Shown in pieces: positions 42,612 through 51,871 of a DNA stretch of 64,000 bases. Made by a program: the position numbers and the translations under genes. Numbering within the stretch: position 1 is the first letter of the stretch; every line of letters begins with the position of its first letter. The DNA is from Desnuesiella massiliensis (GTDB lineage Bacteria; Bacillota; Clostridia; Clostridiales; Clostridiaceae): the NCBI RefSeq assembly GCF_001403615.1, contig NZ_LN879454.1, forward strand, positions 186,001 through 250,000. The letters are read 5' to 3'. Under the pieces are notes generated by a model. It worked only from the letters and a program-made list of their open reading frames with translations, did not search any database and was not told the origin of the DNA.

Positions 42612-43208
42612 TTATTCAACCATCCTATTTTTATAGTAATATTTTTTATCATGTTCATTTATTTCCCTTAGTACACGGCAGGGATTTCCTACAGCTACTA
42701 CATTTGCAGGAATATCGTGAGTAACAACACTTCCAGCGCCTATAACCGAATTATCGCCTATGGTAACCCCAGGTAAAATCACTGCATTAGAACCTATCCA
42801 CACATTGTTACCAATTCTTACGGGAATTGAAAATTGAGTACCAAGTTTGCGAAGCTCCGGGTCAACAGGATGACCTGTAGGTGTTATTGTCACATTAGGT
42901 GCTATCATTACATGATCGCCTATATAAACATCAACATCATCTACAATTACAAGATTAAAGTTAGCATAAAAATCATGGCCAATATGTACATTTGTACCAT
43001 ATGCCATGTGTAATGGCGGTTCAATCCAAGTATTCTCACCCATATGGCCCAATAGTTTTTTTAATAAATCTTTCCTTTTTGCTTCTTCACTTGGACGTGT
43101 AAGGTTATAATCATATAATAATTCTTTACACCTTCTACGCTCCTCTTCAAGGCCCTCTCCCATATCTGTATATAGCATACCATTCTTCATTTTCTCTCTA
43201 ATTGTCAT
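42612..43208 (-). CDS. maa: Sugar O-acetyltransferase (maltose acetyltransferase type)
   Basis: 198 residues. N-terminal Mac domain (EKMKNGMLYTDMGEGLEEERRRCKELLYDYN) and a left-handed beta helix of hexapeptide repeats (VIVDDVDVYIGDHVMIAPNV, VRIGNNVWIGSNAVILPGVTIGDNSVIGAGSVV), with the catalytic His in TPTGHPVDPELR. It transfers acetyl from acetyl-CoA to glucose, maltose or a related sugar. ATG at 43208 follows ACGGAGGTTACT. Single gene next to the IS element. Confidence 0.92.
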   Translation of the reverse strand: MTIREKMKNGMLYTDMGEGLEEERRRCKELLYDYNLTRPSEEAKRKDLLKKLLGHMGENTWIEPPLHMAYGTNVHIGHDFYANFNLVIVDDVDVYIGDHVMIAPNVTITPTGHPVDPELRKLGTQFSIPVRIGNNVWIGSNAVILPGVTIGDNSVIGAGSVVTHDIPANVVAVGNPCRVLREINEHDKKYYYKNRMVE

Positions 43209-43315
43209 AGTAACCTCCGTGATTTATAATATTTGTTTTTTTAAATACCTTCTGTGATACATGCTTGGATAATTCATTAGAGTGGTGGAGACTTTTTATT
43301 ATATAATGTTTTGCA

Positions 43316-44182
43316 TTATTTATGGATAGGTAGAATATATGCTCTGTTACTATTACTATAGTAGCTGCTTTCACCAGTTCTCTTATTACCAAAAATCCAA
43401 AAAACATATCCATTAACGGGCAATTCATCGTTATTAAGCTTATTAAATCCATTGTCTGTAATCAAGAAGTTTTCAAAATCTTTTACTCCCCAATTTGCGC
43501 AACCTCCATCATATTTAACAGTATAATATGGATATTCCTCTTGAGGTTTTGCTTTCTCTAAATCTAAATAGCTTAGAGCATAAAAAAATTGATCCTCATT
43601 GATTAATCCATCATCATAATGCATCCATTCACTAACTTTCATTGGCTTTATAATATACTTATTTTTATTAGAAGAGAAGTTTATCTTATATAAAACTATT
43701 CCTTTATTATCGTTAGTTAGAAACGAATATTTTAATTCCTTTATTTCTCCTGAATCCTCAAAGCTAGCAGCAAAATTTTCTATCTTTGTATATTCACTGA
43801 TTCCTAACTTTTGCTTTATTGTATTATGATCTTCGTTTAAATCAATTGTATATATATTATTACTAGAGGCATTTACTACTCTTTGCCTTTCGAAATAAGA
43901 GTTTTGAATAATAGGAGTTAATACACCCCAAATAAATACGAATAAGCCTAAATGCGCTATGGCTTTTTTTACAGGCTTGTTAATCTGTGGCTTTAAGAAA
44001 GCTAAATAAATAATAAACCCTGCTGGTAATGCTAGATCGTTAAAGTTAAACCTAAAACTACATAATAAGTAATAACTAATTAATTTGAGTAGTAGAAAAT
44101 CTTCATGATCAGTTCTGTATTTCCTATAAATAAAAATAAAAGCAATTACTACTGACAAAGTTGATAATACCTGTATTAACAC
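43316..44182 (-). CDS. Hypothetical membrane protein
   Basis: 288 residues. Three hydrophobic segments in the first ~100 residues (about 5-20, 32-65, 75-95) and then a ~185-residue extracellular domain with no recognised motif (DLNEDHNTIKQKLGISEYTK..; YDGGCANWGVKDFENFLITDNG). GTG start at 44182 with GGAGGAGG upstream. Function unknown. Repeat D lies ~70 bp upstream. Confidence 0.55.
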   Translation of the reverse strand: MLIQVLSTLSVVIAFIFIYRKYRTDHEDFLLLKLISYYLLCSFRFNFNDLALPAGFIIYLAFLKPQINKPVKKAIAHLGLFVFIWGVLTPIIQNSYFERQRVVNASSNNIYTIDLNEDHNTIKQKLGISEYTKIENFAASFEDSGEIKELKYSFLTNDNKGIVLYKINFSSNKNKYIIKPMKVSEWMHYDDGLINEDQFFYALSYLDLEKAKPQEEYPYYTVKYDGGCANWGVKDFENFLITDNGFNKLNNDELPVNGYVFWIFGNKRTGESSYYSNSNRAYILPIHK

Positions 44183-44249
44183 TTAGTCCTCCTCCTTGAA
44201 ATTAATAACTCTTAGGTAGATATTTAGGTTGCATCACGATATTTATTAT

Positions 44250-44330
44250 TGTGATTTAATGGATATAAAAATTATACCATATTTTACATATATTCGATGA
44301 TTATAAAACTATAATAATTTTAAAACATTA
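44250..44330 (-). repeat. Recurrent promoter-like repeat D (diverged)
   Basis: ATATAAAAATTATACCATATTTTACATATAT.. follows the same order as repeats A and C; the minus strand again has TATGGTATAAT. It lies upstream of the GTG start at 44182. Confidence 0.5.
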
Positions 44331-44463
44331 TATTATTTAGTTTTAAAGCACATAGCTTGACAAATAATTAGTACATAGATATGTTGGTATTAGTTCATAT
44401 GAAATTACGAAATATGCATTAACCAGTTTATAAATTGAAGCCTTATATGGAGAGGATTAAAAT

Positions 44464-44868
44464 ATGAAGGATATTATAATAACTGAAAGAAAACCCTTAG
44501 TAGAAGAATATATTCAATTAAGAAATTCTATTGGTTGGAAAATACTTCAATACGATAAAATTAAGAAGGGGTTGGATAATTCGATTTACTGTGTTTGCGT
44601 AGAGGAACAGGGTAAACTGATAGGGTTTGGTAGAATTGTTGGAGATGGAGGAACGGTCTTCTATATACAAGACATAATGGTTAAACCATCATACCAAAAA
44701 CAAAATATTGGAACACTAATTATGGAAAAGTTGATGTATTACATTGATGATAATTGTATAGATGATGCTATCATTGGTCTTATTGCCATAAGCAAACTTG
44801 ATAAATTTTATAAAAAATTTGGATTTACATATAACCAAGATAATCACTTTTATAGATATAGTAAATAA
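44464..44868 (+). CDS. GNAT family N-acetyltransferase (YjcF/aaNAT-like)
   Basis: 134 residues: IQDIMVKPSYQKQNIGTLIMEKLMYYI is the acetyl-CoA-binding strand-loop-helix with Q-x-x-x-I-G-T; LIAISKLDKFYKKFGFTYNQDNHFYRY is the last block. The start YIQLRNSIGWKILQYDKIKKGLDNS is typical of a small GNAT branch of Firmicutes. Substrate unknown. ATG at 44464 follows TGGAGAGGATT. It is the last gene before the CRISPR arrays. Confidence 0.85.
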   Translation: MKDIIITERKPLVEEYIQLRNSIGWKILQYDKIKKGLDNSIYCVCVEEQGKLIGFGRIVGDGGTVFYIQDIMVKPSYQKQNIGTLIMEKLMYYIDDNCIDDAIIGLIAISKLDKFYKKFGFTYNQDNHFYRYSK

Positions 44869-44899
44869 GCTTTAAATAGTTTTTATTTTATTAAATTAG

Positions 44900-45097
44900 G
44901 TGTAGCTATATGTAAATATAATTTACCAGCCGTTTTCTGTGGGGGATAGATTGAAGTAGTTGAAAAATCAAGGTTTCAACTAATGAATAGAAAAATTTCT
45001 TGAAAATGCGTTGTGATTGGTAAAAGTTTTTATATTATGTTGATTTTACTAGGTTTATGATATATTATCTATAATAAAGAATGGCTATTTTTCAGTA
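44900..45097 (+). other. CRISPR leader 1 (diverged from the other leaders)
   Basis: AT-rich, non-coding region directly 5' of array 1. It shares with the other leaders AATTTACCAGCC, a TGGTAAAA segment and the final ATAATAAAGAATGGCTATTTTTCAGT, but lacks the internal terminator hairpin and the post-array segment. Confidence 0.6.
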
Positions 45098-46179
45098 GTT
45101 TAACCTTAACATGAGATGTATTTAAATTGTATAGCTTGCCAGCATTCTTACTACCTTGAGATAGTTTAACCTTAACATGAGATGTATTTAAATCCATCTT
45201 TGCCAACCATGATGGAATGGTTGGTATCTTGTTTAACCTTAACATGAGATGTATTTAAATTCTTTATTAACACTTACTATCTCGCTTAGCCTAGCTGTTT
45301 AACCTTAACATGAGATGTATTTAAATCCTCCACCTAACATTTCTTGCAGCTTAGATAAAGGGTTTAACCTTAACATGAGATGTATTTAAATATGCAGTTA
45401 TTGGGGCCTTCTAAAGTTCCCCCGCCATGTTTAACCTTAACATGAGATGTATTTAAATTAGAAAGATATTTAATAAGTAAATATAGACCAAAATGTTTAA
45501 CCTTAACATGAGATGTATTTAAATACGGTACCTTTAGCAATAAGGTGATGAATTAGTACGTTTAACCTTAACATGAGATGTATTTAAATTTTTTATACTA
45601 TTGTTTATTTTTTATTTGTTCTAATGTTTAACCTTAACATGAGATGTATTTAAATTTTATTTAATGATTGGTGCAGTACCTGCTCAGTGTGTTTAACCTT
45701 AACATGAGATGTATTTAAATTCTATATTTACTAATGAGGTATTATATCCTCGCTCCGGTTTAACCTTAACATGAGATGTATTTAAATTCCATCATTCTTT
45801 TAGCTTCAAGCACTAAAGATCGTTTAACCTTAACATGAGATGTATTTAAATTCATTTTCAGCTCTAGTCTTTAATTCTGTTTTTAAGTTTAACCTTAACA
45901 TGAGATGTATTTAAATTACGAAAAGTATTTAACATTAGAATATTACTTTATAAGTTTAACCTTAACATGAGATGTATTTAAATGTTGCTGTAAAAATAAG
46001 TAGTGAAAAAAAGCGAAGGGTTTAACCTTAACATGAGATGTATTTAAATTGGGTAGAAATGCTCAACCTATAGAATTATTACAGGTTTAACCTTAACATG
46101 AGATGTATTTAAATATTGCAGAAACATGACTGTATCTAATTGACTTAGAGTTTAACCTTAACATGAGATGTATTTAAAT
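45098..46179 (+). CRISPR. CRISPR array 1: 17 repeats, 16 spacers
   Basis: 30-bp repeats starting GTTTAACCTTAAC, with ATGAGATG in the middle and ending in ATTTAAAT, spaced 64-67 bp; spacers are 34-37 bp. The 17 copies are practically uniform. The ending matches the 8-base 5' handle of clostridial type I-B crRNAs, so the array is read on the plus strand with the leader on the left. No spacer match to the window was noticed by eye. Confidence 0.98.
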
Positions 46180-46498
46180 TTTGGTGTTCAACTCATAAGA
46201 TATAAATTTAAAATAGCGATTAAAGATGATGAGTCATCTCAGTAATGACTTATTCCTAATGTATATAGAAATATTAGAAAAAAACTTATTGGGATACGGA
46301 TATTATCTTGCTAAAAATTAATTTTACCAACCTTATTGAAATTTGAAATCCACTTAAAGCCTTTAAAATAGAGCTTAAGTGGGATTTTTTTTGAACAAAT
46401 TAAAATAGCACTTGGTGCCTGGTAAAAAATCAAGCAATCTCTTTATTTTCAATGGATCTGAGGATATAATAAAAATAAAGAATGTTGATTTTACAGTG
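46180..46498 (+). other. CRISPR leader 2 with internal terminator
   Basis: 319 bp, starting right after array 1 with TTTTGGTGTTCAACTC and ending TGTTGATTTTACAGTG before array 2. A hairpin (AATCCACTTAAAGC against GCTTAAGTGGGATT, 46347-46386) followed by a run of T should stop readthrough from array 1; the following ~110 bp to array 2 is the probable promoter. Nearly identical in length and sequence to leader 5. Confidence 0.8.
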
Positions 46499-47454
46499 GT
46501 TGAACCTTAACATAGGATGTATTTAAATTGCTAATACTTCCTTTCTAAGTGTTCTTAAGTTCTAGTTGAACCTTAACATAGGATGTATTTAAATTCACAC
46601 CTACTTATATGTTTTTCTAAAGGCTCCTTGTTGAACCTTAACATAGGATGTATTTAAATTTTCTTCACCTCTGCTATAAACCTATTTTAACTAAGCGTTG
46701 AACCTTAACATAGGATGTATTTAAATATTAGCGTATATGTTAGGGATAACCAGGTCTGCAATTGTTGAACCTTAACATAGGATGTATTTAAATATATCTT
46801 TTACTTTTACCCATTCTTCTTTCCATGCGTTGAACCTTAACATAGGATGTATTTAAATAGTATTAAATCCTTCTCCAGTTGCTTGTATCTCTTCGTTGAA
46901 CCTTAACATAGGATGTATTTAAATTCATTAGTACATTCTCCTATTTTTTCTTTTAAGTCAGTTGAACCTTAACATAGGATGTATTTAAATCAGGTAACTT
47001 CATCATGGCGGTACCTTTGATGTTTTGTTGAACCTTAACATAGGATGTATTTAAATTCGCATTTCTCTTTAGATAGATATTGTGTTTCTATCGTTGAACC
47101 TTAACATAGGATGTATTTAAATGTAAAAGCTTTTAATAAGTTTGAAGAATCTTTTATAGTTGAACCTTAACATAGGATGTATTTAAATTTAACATAAAAA
47201 TAACCGTTAACCCAAGCTTTTCCTGTTGAACCTTAACATAGGATGTATTTAAATCCAAAGAGATTATTAGCATTTGACCATACTGTTTTAAGTTGAACCT
47301 TAACATAGGATGTATTTAAATAAGAAGGGGATATACTTATACAAACATTCTTAACCAGTTAAACCTTAACATAGGATGTATTTAAATAAGAAGCAATGAA
47401 TGTAGAAGCAGCCCTTCAACAAATGTTGAACCTTAACATAGGATGTATTTAAAT
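46499..47454 (+). CRISPR. CRISPR array 2: 15 repeats, 14 spacers
   Basis: Repeats begin GTTGAACC and carry ATAGGATG in the middle, a different variant from array 1, with the same ATTTAAAT end. One repeat (47358) reads GTTAAACC. Same orientation as array 1. Confidence 0.98.
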
Positions 47455-47790
47455 TTTGGTGTTCAACTCGTAAGAAATAAATTTAAAATAGCGATTAAAG
47501 ATGATGAGTTATCTCAGTAATGACTTATTCCTAATGTGCATAGAAATATTAGATATAGAAATATTAGAAAAAAGCTCATAGGGATACGAATATTGTCTTT
47601 CTAAAAAGTAATTTTATCAGCCTTATTGAAATTTGAAATCCACTTAAAGGCTTTAAAATAGAGCTTTAAGTGGGATTTTTTTTGAACAAATTAAAATAGC
47701 ATTTGGTGCATGGTAAAAAATCAAGCAGTCTCTTTATTTTCAATGGGCTTAAGGATATAATAAAAATAAGAAATGTTGATTTTACAATGG
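47455..47790 (+). other. CRISPR leader 3 with internal terminator
   Basis: 336 bp, same as leader 2 but with a short tandem duplication (ATAGAAATATTAGAT) near 47540. Terminator hairpin at about 47637-47682. Ends TTTTACAATGG before array 3. Confidence 0.78.
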
Positions 47791-48019
47791 GTTGAACCTT
47801 AACATAGGATGTATTTAAATTTTCTTCTTATGCTAAAAGCCTCAAGTATTACTTTATGTTGAACCTTAACATAGGATGTATTTAAATCCATTTAATGCTG
47901 AGTTGTCTACTTTTATAGCACCAGTTTAACCTTAACATGAGATGTATTTAAAGTGTTTATATGGTCTGGCTCTATTCTTGTCCATCTTTGCTGAACTTTA
48001 ACATGGAATGTATTTAAAC
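47791..48019 (+). CRISPR. CRISPR array 3: 4 repeats, 3 spacers
   Basis: A short array with mixed repeat types: two GTTGAACC..ATAGGATG, one GTTTAACC..ATGAGATG ending in AAAG, and a degenerate last one (GCTGAACTTTAACATGGAATG..AAAC). The decay toward the right fits a leader on the left. Confidence 0.95.
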
Positions 48020-48329
48020 TTTGGTATTTAACTCATAAGAAATAAATTTAGAATAGTACTTAAAGGTGGTGAGTCGTCTCAGCTATGGCTTGCATTCTAA
48101 TATATATAAGTACTAGAAAAAACTCATTAATATATGAATACGGTCTTGATAAAAATTAATTTTACCAACCTCATTAAAATTCCTTTTAAGGTCCTTAAAA
48201 TACGGCTTTAAGAGGAATTTTTTGAATAAAGTAAAGAAATGCCTGGTGCTTGGTAAAAAATTAAGCAATCTCTTTATTTTCAATGGGTTTAAAGATATAA
48301 TAAAAAGAAAGAATGTTGATTTTACAGTG
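48020..48329 (+). other. CRISPR leader 4 with internal terminator
   Basis: 310 bp, a more diverged copy. The hairpin is AATTCCTTTTAAGG..CTTTAAGAGGAATT (about 48177-48220), so both arms changed together relative to the other leaders. Confidence 0.75.
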
Positions 48330-48359
48330 GCTTAACCTTAACATGGGATGTATTTAAAT
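48330..48359 (+). CRISPR. Single-repeat unit (array 4)
   Basis: One repeat of the type GCTTAACC..ATGGGATG..ATTTAAAT, with a full leader on its left and the common post-array sequence (TTTTGGTGTTCAACTC) on its right. No spacer. Confidence 0.9.
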
Positions 48360-48678
48360 TTTGGTGTTCAACTCATAAGATATAAATTTAAAATAGCCAT
48401 TAAAGATGATGAGTCATCTCAGTAATGACTTATTCCTAATGTATATAGAAATATTAGAAAAAACTTATTGGGATACGGATATTATCTTGCTAAAAATTAA
48501 TTTTACCAGCCTTATTGAAATTTGAAATCCACTTAAAGCCTTTAAAATAGAGCTTTAAGTGGAATTTTTTTTGAACAAATTAAAATAGCATTTGGTGTCT
48601 GGTAAAAAATCAAGCAGTCTCTTTATTTTCAATGGGTTTAAGGATATAATAAAAATAAGGAATGTTGATTTTACAATG
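48360..48678 (+). other. CRISPR leader 5 with internal terminator
   Basis: 319 bp, almost the same as leader 2. Terminator hairpin at about 48526-48572 (CACTTAAAGC..GCTTTAAGTG then T-run). Ends TTTTACAATG before array 5. Confidence 0.8.
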
Positions 48679-49826
48679 GATGAACCTTAACATAGGATGT
48701 ATTTAAATTATAGTTCTTTTTAAAAAGAATGATGTAATTTATGATGAACCTTAACATAGGATGTATTTAAATCATGAGAAAAGGAGAGTATCTTATGGCA
48801 CTGCTTGATGAACCTTAACATAGGATGTATTTAAATCATTGTAATTTTTAGGTATTGCTCCATTATGCTCTTGATGAACCTTAACATAGGATGTATTTAA
48901 ATGCCATTAAACCACTTCCAACAGAATTATTGCGCTTTGATGAACCTTAACATAGGATGTATTTAAATCCGTAGATAGTTTCAAATGTGCAATCAATATT
49001 TACCGATGAACCTTAACATAGGATGTATTTAAATACCCTTTCGGCAAGCTCCTTTTGAGAAAGTTTAATGATGAACCTTAACATAGGATGTATTTAAATG
49101 AGGAATTAAATAAAATATTTACTGCTATAGATGAGATGAACCTTAACATAGGATGTATTTAAATTACTTTTTAATGAGTTTTGAGTATGCTTTAATTGCC
49201 GATGAACCTTAACATAGGATGTATTTAAATTTTGTTGCTAAATCCCTATTTGTAAATGAAAAGTTGGATGAACCTTAACATAGGATGTACTTAAATGTTG
49301 TTGTATATTTCGCCTCGAAGCATATTGCCCGAGTTTAACCTTAACATGAGATGTATTTAAATCTTGCACCAAGGTTATGTACTAGAAAGGAATAAAATAG
49401 TTTAACCTTAACATGGGATGTATTTAAATCTCAATCCATCTAGTTTCTTAACTGCTAAATATATTGTTTAACCTTAACATGAGATGTATTTAAATTTCCA
49501 CTCTTTATCTGACAATTTACAGCTTCTTATGTTGAACCTTAATATGAGATGTATTTAAATCGAGGACCAGCAGAACTTGATAAGTTCTTAGAAAATGTTG
49601 AACCTTAACATGAGATGTATTTAAATCTTACTTGTGTCCATTCGAGTTGTATTTTTCTTTTAGTTGAACCTTAACATAGGATGTATTTAAATACTATAAC
49701 CACCTTTATTCTCATATACCAACATCCCCCGATGAACCTTAACATAAGATGTATTTAAATCTAGCTAGTGTCTTTATAGTGTTAAGAACATTTATCGATG
49801 AACTTTAACATAGGATGTATTTAAAT
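48679..49826 (+). CRISPR. CRISPR array 5: 18 repeats, 17 spacers, mosaic repeats
   Basis: Repeats 1-10 begin GATGAACC with ATAGGATG; repeats 11-13 are GTTTAACC with ATGAGATG/ATGGGATG; 14-15 GTTGAACC with ATGAGATG; 16 GTTGAACC with ATAGGATG; 17-18 GATGAACC/GATGAACT with ATAAGATG/ATAGGATG. The last is followed by unrelated sequence rather than another leader. Confidence 0.98.
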
Positions 49827-50025
49827 TACATTCCTCTAAAGTGAGAGTGTAATATAATTGACTGTTGCAAAGAATTTGTTTTTTCACTTAGTGGTACTTT
49901 AATTTTAGATCATTCGGTTTTTATGTGGGCACTTTTATGGCTCAGTTTTTTAGACTAATACTGATAGGCCGAAGAAATCAATTGAATTTTCTCTACACTC
50001 GTTTCTTGGTCTAATAACTCTATTC
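49827..50025. other. Non-coding stretch after array 5
   Basis: No ORF, repeat or hairpin that I can support. AT-rich; the next recognisable item is the ORF remnant at 50026. Confidence 0.4.
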
Positions 50026-50139
50026 TTAATGAATCTTTTCCTGATGTTTTATTAAATTTTCTTTTACCTCTTTTCTTTCAACTACTTCTAAAAGAGCCTC
50101 TATTCCATAATCATCATCTAGCGGTTTAACGGTTGCTCT
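50026..50139 (-). pseudogene. ORF remnant, possibly DUF4365-like
   Basis: An open minus-strand frame without a start codon reads RATVKPLDDDYGIEALLEVV followed by a charged segment and a stop. The DYGIEAxxEV pattern resembles the start of DUF4365 proteins (often found in defence contexts). Further upstream in another frame are stops. The family assignment is tentative. Confidence 0.35.
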
Positions 50140-50402
50140 CTAAAAATACAATGCAAATTTTTTATTATCGCGGATTTAGTCCACATGCTAAAGACGTATC
50201 TTTAGCTAATCTTATTACTAATTTATAATGAAACTTTTAGACGGAACAGGTCTTTCTATAGTTAAGTATTATTTCTTTAGGGCAATTTTAATCATAGGGT
50301 AATGATTCGTTTGTTATAACAAAATAATGAGAAATTATTAGTCCACTGTACCATTGAGAATTTTAATTAAAACTATAGAATAATAAGTAAGAGGTGAAAA
50401 TG

Positions 50403-51041
50403 ATGAAAAAGATGAATATTACACAAAGAATGTATGAATCAGGTGCGCTTGCAATTGTTAGGGTTGAAACCTTTGAAAGAGCCTGTGAGATTGCGGAAGG
50501 ATGCATAAAGGGCGGTATTCCTGTAATGGAAATGAGTTTTACATTAAACAATGCAGCTGACATTATTGATGGTTTATCTAAAAAGTATGGTGATAATCTA
50601 TGTGTAGGTGCAGGTACGGTTTTAGATAGTGAAACTGCTAGATATGCCATATTGAAAGGGGCTAAATTTATTATTGCGCCGACCTATTGCCCAGAAGTTG
50701 CTAAAATCTGCAATAGATATCAAATTCCATATGCGCCTGGATGTACTTCTGTTACAGAAGCTGTTAATGCATTAAGTATGGGGGCAGCTTTTATAAAGGC
50801 TTTTCCTATTTCTGATTTTTATGGACCAAAGCTAGCTAAGGTTTTTAAAACCCCAATCCCAGACATGCCTATTTTAGCTAGTGGTGGGGTTAATTTAGAT
50901 AACTTATCTAAATGGTTGGAAAATGGTGTTGACATTTGTGGTTTTGGTGGATTATTAACTAAAGGTAGTTCTGATGAGATTGCAGAAAATGCTGCTAAAA
51001 TTCGAAAAATTATTACTGAGTATCGTAGTAAAAATAATTAG
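50403..51041 (+). CDS. eda: 2-keto-3-deoxy-6-phosphogluconate/4-hydroxy-2-oxoglutarate aldolase (Eda family)
   Basis: About 213 residues, the usual length. Motifs of the KDPG/KHG aldolase class I fold: ALAIVRVETFERACEIAEGCIKGGIPVMEMSFT (catalytic Glu), CVGAGTVLDSETARYAI, the Schiff-base lysine region AAFIKAFPISDFYGP and ILASGGVNLDNLSKWLENG. It splits 6-phospho-2-keto-3-deoxy sugar acids into pyruvate and an aldehyde phosphate. The start is set at 50403 with GAGGTG at the proper distance; ATG at 50400 is also possible. It has its own terminator, ~330 bp before the PTS operon on the same strand, and may serve the same pathway. Confidence 0.9.
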   Translation: MKKMNITQRMYESGALAIVRVETFERACEIAEGCIKGGIPVMEMSFTLNNAADIIDGLSKKYGDNLCVGAGTVLDSETARYAILKGAKFIIAPTYCPEVAKICNRYQIPYAPGCTSVTEAVNALSMGAAFIKAFPISDFYGPKLAKVFKTPIPDMPILASGGVNLDNLSKWLENGVDICGFGGLLTKGSSDEIAENAAKIRKIITEYRSKNN

Positions 51042-51065
51042 GCATCGTAAAAAAATATCTTATAG

Positions 51066-51122
51066 ATTCCTTCTAATGCAGGTATTGTCATGAATACTTG
51101 CAGTTAGAAGGAATTCTTTTAT
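51066..51122 (+). terminator. Intrinsic terminator after the aldolase gene
   Basis: ATTCCTTCTAA (51066-51076) and TTAGAAGGAAT (51104-51114) plus an inner GTATT/AATAC stem, followed by TCTTTTATT. Confidence 0.85.
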
Positions 51123-51128
51123 TCATGA

Positions 51129-51272
51129 AAAGAATTTAAAGAGGACGAAGTAAAATACTATTTTGATCATAAACACCTTGGAATAGTAGTATGTACAAAG
51201 AATCTAGGTATTAGCAAAAGCTTTATGTATGTAGATAACAAGCCAGTTAACGTAAGTCATTTAGTAGTTTGA
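51129..51272 (+). pseudogene. Short ORF remnant of unknown origin
   Basis: A 47-codon open frame without a start codon near its beginning (EDEVKYYFDHKHLGIVVC at the front, ending NKPVNVSHLVV). It has a protein-like composition but no recognised family and no ribosome binding site, so it may be the tail of a lost gene. Confidence 0.3.
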
Positions 51273-51316
51273 ATGAAAATGTGTTCCTTTTTTTGTGTCC
51301 CTCGAACATTTCTATT

Positions 51317-51330
51317 TGAAAACGGTTATA
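51317..51330 (+). promoter_or_regulatory. Candidate cre site before the PTS operon
   Basis: TGAAAACGGTTATA fits the CcpA cre consensus except one position, and lies ~40 bp before the first PTS gene, overlapping the probable promoter (a TTATAAT follows at about 51330). Confidence 0.55.
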
Positions 51331-51368
51331 TTATAATTTGCTTATAAATACTAGAGAGGAGGAATACA

Positions 51369-51851
51369 ATGAGTATCGGTTTAACAAGAGTAGATTTTAG
51401 ATTAATTCATGGGCAGGTAATTACCAGATGGCTCACTCAATGTCATATCAATGAAATCGTTACGGTGGATACAGCATTAAGTAACGATGATTTTATGCAA
51501 GATGTATTCAAGATGGCTGCACCAAAAGGAGTAAAAATCCGAATTGTATCCGTAGAGGGGGCAGTTAAGGCACAACAAAATAATGAGTTTGAAAATAGCA
51601 GAGTAATGATTTTGTTCAAGAGTGTTCAAGAATTAGATAATGCTGTAAGAGCTGGTTTAAAACTTGAGGAAGTTCAAATTGGAGGTTTAGGAGGAGGTCC
51701 TGGAAGAAAAGCAGTTAATAATGCGATTACGTTAGATCGTAAAGATGCGGATACTCTATTAGCTCTTGAAAGTATGGGGATTAATATTTATTTTCAAACA
51801 ACTCCTGATTACCCATCCGAAACACTACAAAGAGCTGTTGCAAAACTTTAA
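51369..51851 (+). CDS. PTS mannose/fructose/sorbose family EIIB
   Basis: 160 residues. The EIIB-man fold begins IGLTRVDFRLIHGQVITRW, in which the histidine of RLIHGQV is phosphorylated by EIIA; later parts (NSRVMILFKSVQELDNAVRAGL, QIGGLGGGPGRK) are also typical. It passes phosphate to the sugar carried by EIIC/EIID. First gene of the operon; ATG after GAGAGGAGGAA. The substrate cannot be deduced from the permease, but the neighbouring aldolase, dehydrogenase and isomerase genes point to an unusual sugar, sugar acid or amino sugar. Confidence 0.93.
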   Translation: MSIGLTRVDFRLIHGQVITRWLTQCHINEIVTVDTALSNDDFMQDVFKMAAPKGVKIRIVSVEGAVKAQQNNEFENSRVMILFKSVQELDNAVRAGLKLEEVQIGGLGGGPGRKAVNNAITLDRKDADTLLALESMGINIYFQTTPDYPSETLQRAVAKL

Positions 51852-51871
51852 TAAAATAAGGGGGATAAGAA

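Noticed and set aside
43198..43452. Minus-strand ORF of 84 codons between maa and the membrane protein gene
   Set aside because: It overlaps the end of the 43316-44182 gene in another frame and has no ribosome binding site.
26279..44330. Chromosomal integron (attC cassette array)
   Set aside because: The repeats resolve into promoter-like and terminator modules, they lie on both sides of genes without attC core sites, and no integrase gene is visible.
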